From Odontocerum albicorne (Eukaryota > Arthropoda > Insecta > Trichoptera > Odontoceridae): a DNA stretch of 64,000 bases. The translations under genes were made by a program, and so were the position numbers. The notes below the pieces were generated by a model. That model was not told where the DNA came from, did not search any database, and saw only the letters and a list, made by a program, of their open reading frames with translations. Positions 10,346 through 21,882 of this stretch are shown here, piece after piece; the first letter of the stretch is position 1; every line of letters begins with the position of its first letter. Location: contig OX463862.1 of NCBI GenBank assembly GCA_949825065.1, positions 13,015,592-13,079,591 on the forward strand. The letters are read 5' to 3'.

Positions 10346-11167
10346 CCATAATTATTATTATTGGGAATAAAAATAAATAAACACTCGCGTGTGAAAATAT
10401 TGTTGCCAGACGAACTTTCTTCACCAGTCAGTGCGTCAGGGGCCCCCTTCTGTCAGTCTCACAAGACAACTGTAGAATCCATTATGCAGGCTTGCTAAGC
10501 AAGAACGGACAAGAAACAAGAGGAGTAATTGATGTAATCTCATCCAGAAGAACTGATCAAACTGAGCAAAAGCATTGCATTCTCATTTTATTTAACTATC
10601 TTTTAGTTCCATAATGCATATATAATGTCTGATACATATCTCTTGGTAATTAAATCTAAATTAATGTAATACAATGACTGAAGAATTACATTAAAATAAT
10701 TAAATGGTATATAATTAATGTATTAAAGAAGAAGTATGTGGCTTCCGTGGCATCCGGGGGTTACTGGTTCCATTTTCCGTAGGAAGCCAAATTATTTTAA
10801 AAAGGGGTTTTACTTAAGGCACCTTTAAAATATTTCTGGTAGGTTGAAAGACATTGCCAATTATAAAAATAAATTTATTCCAGCCAGTATGCAGAATGGT
10901 ATAATGCAACACAAGTCATAATTATACATAAACTATCAAAATATAAATATAAGAAAAAATGATGGACAGTAAAAGCCTGTCCTTTTATTTACGCGATACA
11001 TGCGTTTAAAAATATCGCGTAAATCGAAATCTCGCAAATTTAGGCAAGAAACTTGTAAAAAATTTAAAAATATGTTCCATAATATAGAAATCCGTGTCAA
11101 TTGAGATAGTGAAAAGTATTATAATAAAACATTTTTTGATTTATTGATACAAATATTATTTTTCAAT
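10346..11167. other. No gene seen
   Basis: AT-rich. The short block at 10730-10790 (GGCTTCCGTGGCATCCGGGG) and the TTTACGCGATACATGCG area at 10990 stand out but match no family I recognise. Confidence 0.35.
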
Positions 11168-11185
11168 ACACTGTTACTGGTTGCT

Positions 11186-11596
11186 CCGAATGCTGGACGA
11201 TGTATAACTCTTACTCTAGGCAACTAGAAACTGCTGAAATGCGCATGCTAAGATGGTCAGCTGGTGTGTCCCTAAGAGACAAAATAAAAAGCTCACGCAT
11301 TCGTGGAAGCCTAGGTGTTATAGACATCAACAGCAAGATGGAGGAGAGGCGATTGAGATGGTATGGGCACGTTGGACGCAGAGCACCCGATCACATTGTG
11401 AACCAGGCAATCTCCATGGATCTGCCTCGAATAACAACCAGAGGAAAACCAAAGAATTCATGGGTGGTGCAAAAAGATAACCTGATGCAGAGGCACGGCC
11501 TGGGGGACGTAGTCCGGGACAGAAGAGGACGAGGAGAGCTGACTCCAACAGTCTTCGCAGACAATGAGTTGGGATGGAGCCAGGGAGAAGAAAAAG
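11186..11596 (+). mobile_element. 5'-truncated LINE family A with 18-bp target duplication
   Basis: Encodes a LINE C-terminal segment: [57 protein letters not shown]. It ends in a GAAGAAAAAG tail. The flanks 11168-11185 and 11597-11614 are identical (ACACTGTTACTGGTTGCT), a target-site duplication produced by target-primed reverse transcription. Same family at 23284-23536, 38283-38800 (minus) and 55416-55695. Confidence 0.88.
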
Positions 11597-11909
11597 ACAC
11601 TGTTACTGGTTGCTGGTTGAGTCGAGATAAGTCGTCAAGACTTATAATTTACTAAACTTTTGAATAATGAGAAAAAAAGATAGTATTTTAAACAATTTTC
11701 TTAACCGCGTTAAGAAAATTGTTTAAAAGACTAATTTTTTTTAAAAAACCATGTAAATTGAGATATATGTGTTTTCCCTGAAGCTACAGCAAATATAGGC
11801 CAATCAAATTCATAGTTCAGCCTAAATACTAAATACTCATTTCTAACCTTAAAATTTCATGATTTGCATTCAGAGTCGAACCTCATACGCTTCAAATCTT
11901 TAAAGTACA

Positions 11910-12450
11910 TATATACCATCACATCATTTCCCTGACAAGGTAGACAGAGAGGACAGAGCGTCAGACTTTCCTATCCCGGTAAACATCCTCAACTTCTTCT
12001 ATGAATACATCCATACGACTTTTACGATTTCTCCGACTTTTTACATTTACTTCTTACAAAATATAATTCACTTGATCTAACAATATTTCCTTGGTCTTCC
12101 TCTAACACGCTTTTCTTTCACATTTGCACTATATATGTATTTGTTTTGTTAGTCTTTCTTCATTCATTCGTTCTACACGCCTAAATCATCTAAGAGTGCG
12201 CATCATCATCTTACTGAACACATCAGTCTTAAATTCACATTGATCCCTAATAACTTCATTCCGTATTCTAGCATACATTGTTACCCGACGTATTATTCTC
12301 AGTGCAGGTATTTTTACAAAAATTTATTCGGCTCCTATCAGTCTTTTTCCACAGTTGGCACCAAAATACTGTTGTGGACTATCATCTTAGCAGATTTTGA
12401 TACTACCCGATTCGAATGGATATGCTTTAGTGCCCCATAAAAATTTTAAT
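11910..12450 (-). mobile_element. LINE family D remnant
   Basis: The plus strand shows TTTCCCTGACAAGGTAGACA, TTCCTTGGTCTTCCTCTAAC and CATTCGTTCTACACGCC, the complement of the family D C-terminus (RGRPR and RLTKQIY-type blocks). No intact frame. Confidence 0.65.
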
Positions 12451-12558
12451 GAGTTGTTTAAACCATGAAACTCCCTTATACTCGTAAAAGAAAACCAAGA
12501 ATTTTTGACGCAATTTAACTTCAAATTCTTCTGTAGTTAAAATAGTTATGATTTAGAA

Positions 12559-13407
12559 CAAATATCCTCAAAGTGGTCTATATAGACCCCCAAGGGTCTA
12601 TTTCGACTTGCAGGGGGTCTATGTAAGCGAGAAAAGAAAATGGGGGTGCACGAGATGTAAATGGGGGTCCACGTGAGCGGATCCCATTTAGACAGCTCAT
12701 CGTCAATATTTAGGCATTCCGTACATGTCTTATTACACCTAACACAGATTGTGTGTACATATATGTATATATTACAAGAAGAACTGATTGGAATAAGTAC
12801 AAACGATGAACTTAAGGTGCAGTTCAGAAAGAAGTATCAGCAGTTCTGTTTACAGAAAGATATTCCTGTTGCTTATCCTGCATTATGGACTATTGGAAAA
12901 AAAGTTTTTGTTAGCTTTTCCATCTTCATACCTCGTGGAAAGAGGTTTTAGGGCGGTTGACAATCTTCTTACGAAAAAAAGAAATCGAGTGCAAATCACT
13001 GAATGTGGAGATTTAAGACTATACCTCACTAATTTGAAGTCAAATATTGCATCATTGCTATCAGAGCATCAGGTTCATCCCTCTCATTAACAGTATTATT
13101 TGTGTATTAATTTTATGGAAGAATTTTACTAGGTTTTGATTTTTTTCGTTCCAAAGCCAAATATTTACTTGCATTTTGTGTCTTTTCAATAAAGGTATGA
13201 ATAAAAATTATACATGTTTTAATTTTTTTAACAATTGTGCACTCTACAAAAACCCCTATCAAAGTGAACAGCACTGTGTCAGCTGTCAAAAATACGTTTG
13301 AAGTTAATAAGTTTAGGAAAATTCAATATTAGGCAAGTAGGGGGTCTACGGAAAACAAAAAAAAATCGGCAAGTGGTCTACGGGGCGAAAAAGTTCGGAA
13401 AACTATG
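12559..13407 (+). mobile_element. hAT element (Buster/ZBED-like) with 8-bp target duplication
   Basis: Identical 8-bp flanks ATTTAGAA at 12551-12558 and 13408-13415. The ends are CAAATATCCTCAAAGTGGTC and the complement of CATAGTTTTCCGAACTTTTT. Internally it keeps the 3' end of a transposase gene (12780-13090). A truncated relative is at 59243-59810. Confidence 0.85.
12780..13090 (+). pseudogene. hAT transposase C-terminal remnant
   Basis: Two frames combine into the dimerisation-domain region found at the C-terminus of hAT transposases and domesticated ZBED proteins. First comes a DELKVQFRKKYQQF..YPALW segment, then (frame shifted near 12895) FLLAFPSSYLVERGF, AVDNLLTKKRNRV, DLRLYLTNLK and a final SEHQVHPSH followed by stop. 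The BED finger and catalytic core are absent. The frameshift is in an A-rich run. The minus-strand copy at 59558-59755 preserves the same end. Confidence 0.75.
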
Positions 13408-13415
13408 ATTTAGAA

Positions 13416-13945
13416 TTTAATTTTAAGGTTGGAATACGAATTCGGGTCAAATACTTGAAACAAGTGATATCTTAAATTGAACAGTTCAGTAAACTGTATT
13501 TTTTACCAAAGTAAATATTTCAAAATCGTTTCATATTATTTTTTGACACGATAACAAGTAGATAAGAGTAAATTGATTATCCACTCAAAGAATACACACG
13601 ACGCGACACGACACGACACGACACGGTGTTTCATTCAACAAAGTTCTAGATAAAAATACAAGCGACTAAGTGGAAAGTAAACACAAAATTCGCATCGAGA
13701 GATAAGTGGATAGGCACACCAAATACTTGGTACCGTTCTATTTAAGGATGTGTAAACTATCCAATGATATTTTGCACTCCCAACTTGGAAAAGTTTTTGC
13801 CAATTGTAAACGTTATTCCCCGTAATGTAATTTCCAATTGGAAATGTATTATAATAAAGGATGCTGAACGGCGGTCAACGGTGGGCGATGTTGACTATCG
13901 CCAAAGGCTATAGGACATGTTCGGCAGAAGCACTCTCGATCTTAA
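13416..13945. repeat. Unassigned stretch with (ACACG)n
   Basis: A short run of ACACG pentamers at about 13590-13626. No gene seen in the rest. Confidence 0.6.
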
Positions 13946-14556
13946 CCCTTCCTTCCCTGTGATGTGTAACTAGTACACATTGCTTCTAAAAACTTTAATA
14001 TCTCTATAAATATAATAAATACAGGGTTCAGATTTTAGGTATTCCTCCGTAATACATTTATGTATCGAATGAAAAAATAATATTAATAATAATTAGCACT
14101 TATCGGCCACATCAGAGATATTTTGTGAAAATCGGGAATAAATTCACCAATATAATCAGACGTGTGCCAGTGTGTGACGTAGGTATATTCATTCTAAAAA
14201 ACCGCTATGGGTGAGGAAGCGACGCTATTCACGTCTCACTCTCACTCTACTTCGATATATGGAAACGCAAGAAGTAGAATCTCAGTTCGCTCGCATCTCT
14301 CGCTTCAGTAGCTCGCGGGCAATCGTTTGAGGTGGTCTCTTCGCCCGTTTTGTGAACGTCGGCCGATGTTTTTTTCATATTTTCAGCAATTAAATTTCAA
14401 TTATCATCACTTTTGACTTCAAATTTAATTAATCTAAGTGATTGGCTACGAATACTCGTATTCTTATTTTTCCGATTTGAAATCGTTCATTTTTACATGT
14501 GTATTGAATACACAACACCGGAACGCACCGATTTTTTTAGCACAGGAAGGGAAAGG
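13946..14556. mobile_element. piggyBac-type MITE (family P), copy 2
   Basis: Nearly the same length and sequence as 9714-10319. The left flank is TTAA (13942-13945) and the right flank is ATAA, a one-base decayed duplication. Both subterminal palindromes are recognisable (the right one as TGTGTATTGAATACACA). Confidence 0.85.
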
Positions 14557-15521
14557 ATAACGGGGCTCGCTGCGGTGGATTTGGAGGTCCAGTGTCGCGC
14601 GACGATTCTATTATTCTCGATGATCAGGATCAAACAGCGAGGATAAATGACGTCCACCTTCACGCCTTGCCAAGGATGTCCCCTCGTACGATTTTTAAAG
14701 CCTGCCTAGAGACCTAGTTGTCGACATCGATGGTCGTGACCCTCGGTGGGAATAAATACATACATTTTTCCTTGCATGTATTTGTATTCAAGCCAATGGA
14801 CTGCTGATTTTCTCTCTGGTCATGGGAACGTTGATGGCAAACTCTTAAGTTTCAATCTTGTCTCTTCGCCCCGTTGCAATTTTGCTGATATCTGGATATT
14901 AATCAATGCGGATACCCGCAGATTACATTTTGTGGTACTGCGATGATAACCGAGTCAATTATTTGAAGAAAATTCTTCATTCAGTCTAAGATCGGTTCAT
15001 GTTCGGACCGAAAAGCTACTTTGATCTAGGATAGTTTTGCTGTGTTCGCAATTTTCTGCGCAAGTACTGGCAATTTGATGGAATGTTTAAACTTCAGACC
15101 TGAAGTATATTCACTGCGCTACGAGTTTTTTCCCTTCTCTTATGACATCCGAACTTAAGTCCGACGTCGCTATTATTATTTTCACTTAGGTGTATCATTA
15201 CAAAAAAAAATTAGATTGTGCTGGATGACGACTTATTTTGTATTAAAAAAAATAGCACGCGTGGTGATAAGATCGAACTGATGTACTTTCAAATACGATA
15301 TTATGGCGACGCGCAGTGCCAATTCGGGGTGGGGCCGCAGTGCGGCCAGAGGCGGAACCCCAATTCTGCATATAATACACACGATGCCATAAGATTCGAT
15401 AGAAACGCTACTTTATGTTTTTTTTCTTGCTAATGATACAGTGTACACTACTTATTTCACCTAGGATAATATAATTATAAACTGGTATCAAATAATTTCG
15501 AGTAGATAGTACGATTCTTAC
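14557..15521. other. No gene seen (presumed par-6 intron 2)
   Basis: Holds a GC-rich patch at 14560-14750 and another at 15300-15370 (GGGGTGGGGCCGCAGTGCGG). Neither reads as a par-6 PDZ exon on the minus strand. Confidence 0.35.
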
Positions 15522-15747
15522 CTTTCCTCTGAATGATGACCCTGAGCAGGGGGCGCGCGGTCTGCAGCGCCCTTCCGAGGTTGTCGTCATTGTTGATGGG
15601 CAGCAGGTCCCCGTCGCGGGGGTCCGTGTAGGACACCAGGAAGGCCGTGTCCTTGAGCCGGTGCAGCCGCTCCACCAGAGCGCGGAAGTCCTCATACTTG
15701 GCCGTCTCAGTGCGGCTTATGCTGAAGCGACGGAATTCCGCGTCAAA
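15522..15747 (-). CDS. par-6: Par-6 polarity protein, PB1-domain exon (partial gene)
   Basis: Par-6 is the scaffold that binds atypical PKC through its PB1 domain and Cdc42 and Par-3 through its semi-CRIB/PDZ region, acting at the apical cortex. This exon reads FDAEFRRFSISRT at its start and ends DPRDGDLLPINNDDN..LGRAL..ARPLLRVIIQRK, a complete PB1 domain with the acidic OPCA-type loop. Splice sites are clear: acceptor TTGTTACAG before TTTGAC (base 15747) and donor GTAAGA after base 15522. It joins in phase 0 to the exon at 32147-32206. It is 226 bp, leaving one base of the next codon. CRIB and PDZ exons are not found in 1-15521, so they should lie beyond the left edge or are too diverged to see. 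Confidence 0.95.
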
Positions 15748-15842
15748 CTGTAACAAGTGTTTTTATTTAATTAGCTGTCTCGAGTATAACGTACATATTT
15801 GCTTTCACGCCGTTTATAATAATAATAATAATAATGAGAAAT

Positions 15843-16028
15843 AGAACTTTGAGGTCGATTTATTCTACATCTAATAAATCAGTTGTTCCAAATCAACCCA
15901 ATAGGGTGGGGTATTGTGATAGAGTTTTTGCTGTTGCTGTTGCTGGTCCTGTAGCGTGGAATGGTCTGACTCCTAGTGTCGAGTACAGAGCTTTAGAAAG
16001 CACTTAAAAACAACCGTTTTTGGGAGGT
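15843..16028 (+). mobile_element. LINE C-terminal fragment
   Basis: Reads RNRTLRSIYSTSNKSVVP, then VAGPVAWNGLTPSVEYRAL, the C-terminal WN..P pattern of many insect non-LTR elements, with a stop before the usual terminal Lys-rich segment. Lies in par-6 intron 1. Confidence 0.55.
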
Positions 16029-16029
16029 T

Positions 16030-16400
16030 TTATCAAAATTTATGAGCGGGTTCGAATCCTGAGTTAGAGCGCCCTTGAGGAGAGTCTCCTTTCTAGCCGG
16101 CGATTTATAAATTTTCATTTTATTATTATTATTCAAAAGATCAAAAGAGCCGACTCTAATCAAGGGCGCTCTAACTCGGAATTCTAACGCACAATTATTG
16201 ACATTAAAAATGTCACAAAAAAAAACAATTTTAGTGTAAGGACATGAGGCTTACGGCTGCGGCCATTAGATTAGGTACTTCCCAGCATCTGCATAGGTTA
16301 ATAAAACATATTTGGTAAGAAAACCGCAGAAACTTACCAAGGGAAGACAAACGACAAAGAAACCTTTGTAGACCTTCCGATATGTGATAGAAATACATTA
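16030..16400. repeat. Two SINE2 copies facing each other
   Basis: 16030-16115 is plus strand, with GGGTTCGAATCCTGAGTTAG (B-box GGTTCGAATCC) and GCGCCCTTGAGGAGAGT. 16130-16400 is the same family on the minus strand, running out to the 5' portion with the CTGCGGTTTTCTTACCAAAT complement. Together they form an inverted pair with a short spacer. Confidence 0.75.
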
Positions 16401-16424
16401 GTATTTAAGTAGTGTATGTGTGTG

Positions 16425-17035
16425 GTGTTCATATTTCCCTGTCGGGGTTAGCAGGGAGGACAGAGCGCCAGACTTTTCAGCTACGATTTATCTTATAACA
16501 TTTACTTGATCCAAACATATTTTCTTTGGTATTTTTCTATCACGCATTCCACTCACATTTTAACTTAGCCCCTTTTCATTCATTCGTTCTACACGCCTAT
16601 ACCATCTTAGAGCGCTTTTCTTCATCTTACTCAATATATCAGCTTTATGTTCACATTCATTCCGTATTATGTCATGAATTGAGACCCGATGTATTATTCT
16701 CAGTGCAAGCATTTATTCAGCTACTTTCAGCTTTTTCCACACTCTCTTTTCACCCCCATACATCAAAGTTGGTACTTGTAATTTGTTTTATCAAACACTC
16801 TTTATTCCGCTTCTTGTAACGGTATAACCCTACCAGTTTCAAGGCTTTCCCCTCATCATCAGGGGATCACAAACAAGACTTTGTAATTTGTTTTATCAAA
16901 CACTGTTTGATATAAAACAAATTACAATGTCTTTAAACATCTACAATGTTAACGCCTCAACCATAAATAATATATAAAGTTGGTACTGTTGTGGACTATC
17001 ATCTTAGCAGATTGTAAAACTGTCGGGCTCGAGTA
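16425..17035 (-). mobile_element. LINE family D remnant, interrupted
   Basis: Minus-strand family D sequence runs 16425-16770 and resumes at 16975-17035 and again after 18266, interrupted by fold-back element F (16772-16975) and then mariner C (17040-18265). Confidence 0.65.
16772..16975. mobile_element. Fold-back family F, rearranged copy
   Basis: Contains a minus-sense unit with the conserved hammerhead-like block (16808-16880), then an inverted pair TTGTAATTTGTTTTATCAAA / TTTGATATAAAACAAATTAC and the right-hand tail ending CATAAATAATATA. Confidence 0.6.
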
Positions 17036-17039
17036 CATA

Positions 17040-18265
17040 CGAGGGTTTCTACTTAAGTTTTGAGATATGGCAACACCAGTGTAGATACGTCAAATCTGAC
17101 ATCAGCATCGTAAAGTTTGACGTTTTTAATGGTATACTTGGTCAGAAAGTTTTGTCATATGAGTGCTATTTGTGTTGTTTACAGTGACTTGTGATTTTCG
17201 ACGTGGACCAACTCAACAACAGTGTGCCGATCAACTCACTTCGACTTTTGGTGATGAAGCACCATCCTGGGCCGCTATGTTTCGCTGGTTTTCCGAATTC
17301 AATCGTGGTCGTTGTTCTCTCCAGGATGAATTTCGTGAAGGTCGTCTAAAATCGGTTGTTGTGCCAGAAATCATCGATGCTGTGCAAGATCGTCATGTGA
17401 CTTATCGTGAGATTGAAGCATGTTTGGCCATTAGTTCCACTCGCATACATTCAATATTGCATGAACATTTGGCCGTCAAAAAGATTTGTTCGCATTGGAT
17501 ACCGCATAATTTGACAATCGCTCAAAAAAATGCTCGTGTCGATTGGTCCAAAGAAATGTTGAAAAAAAATCGATCGCGGTGCTTCAAAAGACGTCTAGTA
17601 GATCTTGACAGGCGACGAATCATGGATCTATGCATTCATATGCATCTGGATCATGCCAGAAACTAAACAGCAGTCGACTGTATGGGTCTTTCAAGACGAG
17701 CCAAATCCAACAAAAGTTGTTCGCGTACTAAGCACTTCGATGCAAATGGTGGCTTGTTTCTTCGGTATAAATGGTCATGTCGCAACAGTGCCTTTAGTGG
17801 AACGTCGTACGGTTAATTCTGAATGGTACACCAACATTTGATTGCCAGAAGTGTTCTGGCGAGAAATGAGGAAAACCAACCACCGAAGACGGATCATTCT
17901 CCACTACGACAATGCGAGCTCTCACACATCGGCTCAAACAATTGACTTTTGAACACTCAAAACATCGAATTGATGGATCATCCGCCGTACAGCCCTGATT
18001 TGGCACCCAATGACTTCTTTTTATTCCCGAACATCAAAAATAAATTGCGAGGTCAACGTTTTTCGACGTCTGAAGAAGCGGTTGATGCGTTCAAAACGCA
18101 AGTTTTACCTCATTCGGAGTGGAAAAAGTGCTTCGATAATTGGTTCAAATGAATGCAAAAGTGTATTGATCTTCATGGAGAGTATTTTGAAAAACAATAA
18201 AGCCATTTTCGATGATAAATATTTGTTTTTACTTATCTGTCTCAAAACGTAAGTAGCAACCTTCG
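17040..18265 (+). mobile_element. Near full-length mariner (family C)
   Basis: TIRs CGAGGGTTTCTACTTAAGTT and the complement of CGAAGGTTGCTACTTACGTT, each bordered by TA. The 1226-bp length is near that of complete mariners. It is inserted into a LINE D remnant. Confidence 0.9.
17163..18190 (+). pseudogene. Mariner transposase pseudogene (DD34D type)
   Basis: Transposase for cut-and-paste movement of the 17040-18265 element. The HTH region (DFRRGPTQQQCADQL, FRWFSEFNRGR) is in the frame from 17163; the likely original ATG at 17159 is now out of frame. RFH-like linker residues (HLAVKKICSHWIPHNLT) follow. The catalytic D-regions are split by frameshifts: TGDESWIYAF at 17605 (frame 2), HYDNASSHTS near 17910 and SPDLAPNDFFLF at 17992 (frame 3). 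There is also a stop after EWYTNI. At least three frame changes make it inactive. The DD34D spacing and residues are of the mariner family, closest in feel to those of many ants and other insects. Confidence 0.88.
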
Positions 18266-18334
18266 TATATACGTTTTAGTACCCCCCATTAACTTCCTAA
18301 AACATATTTATTTCAATGCAAAAATATATATATA

Positions 18335-19620
18335 TTGGGTTGATGCAAAAGTAATGATCGTTTTTTACATATACAATTAAATATTTTTTTTTTAGATTTG
18401 TAATATTTATTTAATCAATTATATAATTTCCATCAGTTCTTATAACCTTCTCCCATCTTTCTATCAACTTATTAATACCATTAGTGTAAAATTCCGTGGA
18501 TTTTGATGCGAAAAATGTAGTAAGGGATGTTTTTACCTGCTCTATTGTATCAAATTTTTTATCATTTAAAATTTTTTGCAGTGATCGTAATAAATGAAAA
18601 TCGGAAGGAGCAAGATCTGGACAATACGGTGGATGCTTGATAACATCCCAATTCAACTCATTTAGCTTGTATTGGGTCATCAAAGCCACATGTGGTCACG
18701 CGTTGTCGGGATGAAACACTACCCCTTTTCTGTTTACCAATTCTGGTCTATCCTTTTGAAGGGCGATGTTCAATTTGGATAATTGCTGACAATATCGTTC
18801 TGTTGTAATTGTCTGATTGCGTTCCAAGAGTTCAAAATACACAATACCCTTACAATTCCACCAAACACAAAGCATTACTTTTTTTGATGGATTTCGGCCT
18901 TCGAAGTTGTTAATGGGGCTTGCCCAGGTATAGCCCAATGTCTTTTTCTTGTCACGTTGTTGTACACGACTCATTTCTCATCTCCTGTTACCAAACGATG
19001 CAAAAAAGGTTCATGTTTTTGTCTCGCACTCAAAGCAAAGCACGTTGAAACATGATCCAATAAATTGGCAGCCGACAATTGATGAGGTATCCAAACGTTG
19101 TACCGCGAAACCATCCCCATACGCTTCAAATGTCTTAATACGGTTGTTTGGTTGACTCCCATCATCGACGCGATCTCCCTGGTGGTTAGACGTGGATTTG
19201 TGTCAATTATGACTTTTAACTTGTTGTCATCAGACTTCAATGGCCGCCCGGTACGTGGTTTATCAAATAGTGAAAAATCCTCAGATCGGAATTTTGTAAA
19301 CCATCTTCGTACCTGTCGAACTTTGATGACATCTGCTCCATACACGTCGCAAATGTTTTTGGTTGCCACACTCGCGGTATTGTCTTTACGGAATTCATAA
19401 AGTAAACAATGACGTAAATGCACTTTATCGACCGACATTTTGAAAAAATACAAGGGCTTTTCACTGTACTCTGGCCAGGCCAAAACTGAATAGAAAGTAG
19501 CGGGAAAGCATCCTTTATACAATGGAATCATTTAAAAGAAGATACTATTCATCATTTCTTACCTGGGATTTTTTTTACCTGGGATCATAAAAAACGATCA
19601 TTACTTTTGCATCAACCCAA
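18335..19620 (-). mobile_element. Full-length mariner (family E), 1286 bp
   Basis: TIRs of about 30 bp, essentially identical (TTGGGTTGATGCAAAAGTAA at the left, its complement at the right), flanked by TA duplications at 18333-18334 and 19621-19622. The whole element is present. Confidence 0.93.
18411..19438 (-). pseudogene. Mariner transposase pseudogene with three visible lesions
   Basis: The likely start ATG is at 19438 (MSVDKVHLRHCLLYEF). The N-terminal HTH is intact (ICDVYGADVIKVRQVRRWF, GRPLKSD), as is a second helix block (TTREIASMMGVNQTTVLRHL). The first catalytic region TGDEK ends in TGA where TGG (Trp) is expected, at about 18971. A frameshift follows in an A-rich run near 18880. 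The second catalytic region HPDNA is followed by TGA where CGA (Arg) is expected (about 18693-18695). The third region CPDLAPSDFHLL and a normal C-terminus follow to 18411. All three catalytic Asp residues are still encoded. Two nonsense changes and one frameshift in otherwise complete sequence suggest recent loss. Confidence 0.9.
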
Positions 19621-19622
19621 TA

Positions 19623-20017
19623 TTTATTATATTTTAAAATTAAAGAAAAGAAAAACTGCCATTAATTTTAACTACAAGGCTGTTTTGCTAGGAATATAAT
19701 TGATTTTCAAACTAAACCTAATTAATCAGACACAATTGAAAATGGCCTTCATTAATATCAAAAACACTGCAAATTTTTCAATCCAACTGGCAAAATAAAA
19801 CATCATTTTCAACTTCCTTCCTGAACCAAACAATGTCAAATGAAAAAAATAGTCTCTAATTATGTCGACAAATCAACAAAACTAGACAACAATACAATCA
19901 ACGTTGTATTGATTCATCACTCTTATATTTTTTTTGTTCTTCATCAAAAGTAAAAAAGGAAATTGTTTATTCCAATGCGTTACTTTTGTGTTTTTTTTAA
20001 TAGAAACACACATTATA
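19623..20017. other. No gene seen
   Basis: AT-rich intronic sequence of par-6 without recognisable repeats. Confidence 0.4.
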
Positions 20018-20526
20018 TTGGTGTTAACATAAGTTGTGTCCGTTTTTTTTTCAATTTAAAAATGAGCACCAAAAGTAAAATAAAATGGTAAAGGTTAGGT
20101 TAGGTTCTTCATGAATAATATGGTTTAAGCAGTCCTCATCGAAATCCAATGGTCGTCCGATACGCCCCACGTCTTTCAGGTCGAAATTACCGTCTTTGAA
20201 ACGCAATAAAAAAACATTGAAGAGCTGTCCTTTAATTCATAGCATCTTGACCGTACGCTTCGAAAATATCGCGAGCAGCTTTATTCCCTCGATTGAACGC
20301 GAACAGAATGAGGTGTCGAAAATGCTCACTTTCGTCTACTTGGCATTCCATTTTGAAGGCTTGTAATCAATTAAAATAATATATGTAACGTAAAAGCAAA
20401 CACAACATCTTGTAGAGCAAAAAATTTTCTTTCGAATGACGTATAACCTTTACCATTTTGTTTAACTTTTGGTGCTCATTTTTAAATTGAAAAAAAAAAG
20501 CGGACACAACTTATGTTAACAGCCAA
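20018..20526 (-). mobile_element. Internally deleted mariner, family B, inverted copy
   Basis: Same TIRs as 6824-7287 (TTGGTGTTAACATAAGTTGT), TA on both sides. The minus strand carries the broken N-terminal transposase segment (20130-20352). Confidence 0.85.
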
Positions 20527-21310
20527 TACATCAGGCATGAGCAACACGCGGCCCGCGAGGATGTTTTGTGCGTTCCGCGAGCTGTTTTTTTATAAATAAC
20601 AATTAAACATGATTGTTTTAATAATACCGAAATCATTTTAAATTTCCTATACGAAGAAGATTTATATCAAAGTATAAAAATCTTAATTTTTTATAGGCAA
20701 TTCACCCAAACTAGGACGATTTGCGCCACCAAATCCAAGTCATTATGCAATTATACGAGTCATTATAATAAAACGACAATTCTTGACAATTTCAAGTTTC
20801 AACTGATTAAATTTCAAGTTTCAACTGATTAAATTTCAAGTTTCAAAAGATTAAATTTCAAGTTTCAACTGATTAAAATTCAATGTAACAATCGATCTAT
20901 GAGTGGAAAAGTTCCACGAAGAAAGATGAAACGCTACATTCATTGGACGTGGTCAAGATATGGCTTTTAGTAAATCAAATTTGTCTCGCAAAGGACAACT
21001 GAAAAATACATGGTCTATTGTTTCTACATCCAGACCACACTCGCGGCCGGGATTCCCCACAATACCCATTCTGTAAAGGGGACTAGCCACCACGCAGTGG
21101 CCCGTCCACAGACGGCACATGACAGACTTCCATCTTGTTCATTCTTATTGTATTAAACCAATAAATCTTATTTAAATGTGATATAATATTATATGTACTA
21201 GTGTATGTACTAGTATATATTATATGTACATATATATTATACATAGACAAAAATTACAATACAGGTACATCTTTATTTTTACATGTAAAGAGTATCCAAA
21301 ATAATACTTA
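20527..21310. other. No gene; short 22-bp tandem repeat
   Basis: About four copies of ATTTCAAGTTTCAACTGATT lie at 20795-20885. The remainder (including GCGGCCCGCGAGG at 20548 and the GGGGACTAGCCACCACGCAG area at 21080) matches nothing I can name. Confidence 0.5.
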
Positions 21311-21525
21311 TAGTTCGGAAATTCTAGAATGAGTCCTGTGACAGCTCACAAATTTGCCCCAATACAACCTTATGTAATGTATTTACATAAATAACTTGCT
21401 ATTTATTAGAATCGAGGCTTATATTAAAGTTGATAAAATAATTAAAATTACTGAACATCGTTACAAGGTTGTATTGGGGTAAATTTGTGAGCTGTCACAG
21501 GATTCATCCTACGTTTTCTGAACTA
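21311..21525. mobile_element. TA-flanked MITE (family X), short form
   Basis: TIRs TAGTTCGGAAATTCTAGAAT and the complement at 21505-21525, with a long inner inverted repeat (GACAGCTCACAAATTTGCCC on both arms). TA flanks. A sister copy is at 45563-45774 and long forms at 27370-27933 and 28296-28874. Confidence 0.85.
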
Positions 21526-21882
21526 TAGGTATTAATGTTTTATTACAATCATATAATGTATATTGTATTTATATTGAAGAAAAAATCAATGCCAGATTTT
21601 TTTCGGTTCAGTGGTAAAGTTGTTAAGCTCACGAACCAAAGGTCCCGGGTTGGATTTCCGGTGGTGTCATAATTGTTTCCATTGTGTTACTACTGTAAGA
21701 CCGAATATACCTAAAATATCCTTTAGTATCGCTTTGCAGCAGCTTATTAGCAAGCTGAAGGTATACTTGACAGTGATCTTGCGATGATAGTGATAGGGTC
21801 ACGAAAACAATGCAAAACAGCGCTATAAAAATTAGATCACGTTACCTAGTTTCAGATATTTAAATTTTGACATGCATATTAA
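21526..21882. repeat. tRNA-like fragment in unassigned sequence
   Basis: 21605-21680 has GGTTCAGTGGTAAAGTTGTT and GGTCCCGGGTTGGATTTCCG, spaced like A and B boxes of a tRNA-derived SINE. The acceptor stem does not close, so it is not a tRNA gene. Confidence 0.4.

Noticed and set aside
1..15521. Search for par-6 CRIB and PDZ exons on the minus strand
   Set aside because: No GTLKP-, HDFRQVS- or VNDEV-like segments could be read; GC-rich patches at 2620-2990, 8040-8150 and 14560-14750 do not translate into par-6.
15408..15695. Alternative minus-strand frame over the par-6 exon
   Set aside because: Out of frame with the PB1 domain; Arg/Pro/Thr-rich shadow translation.
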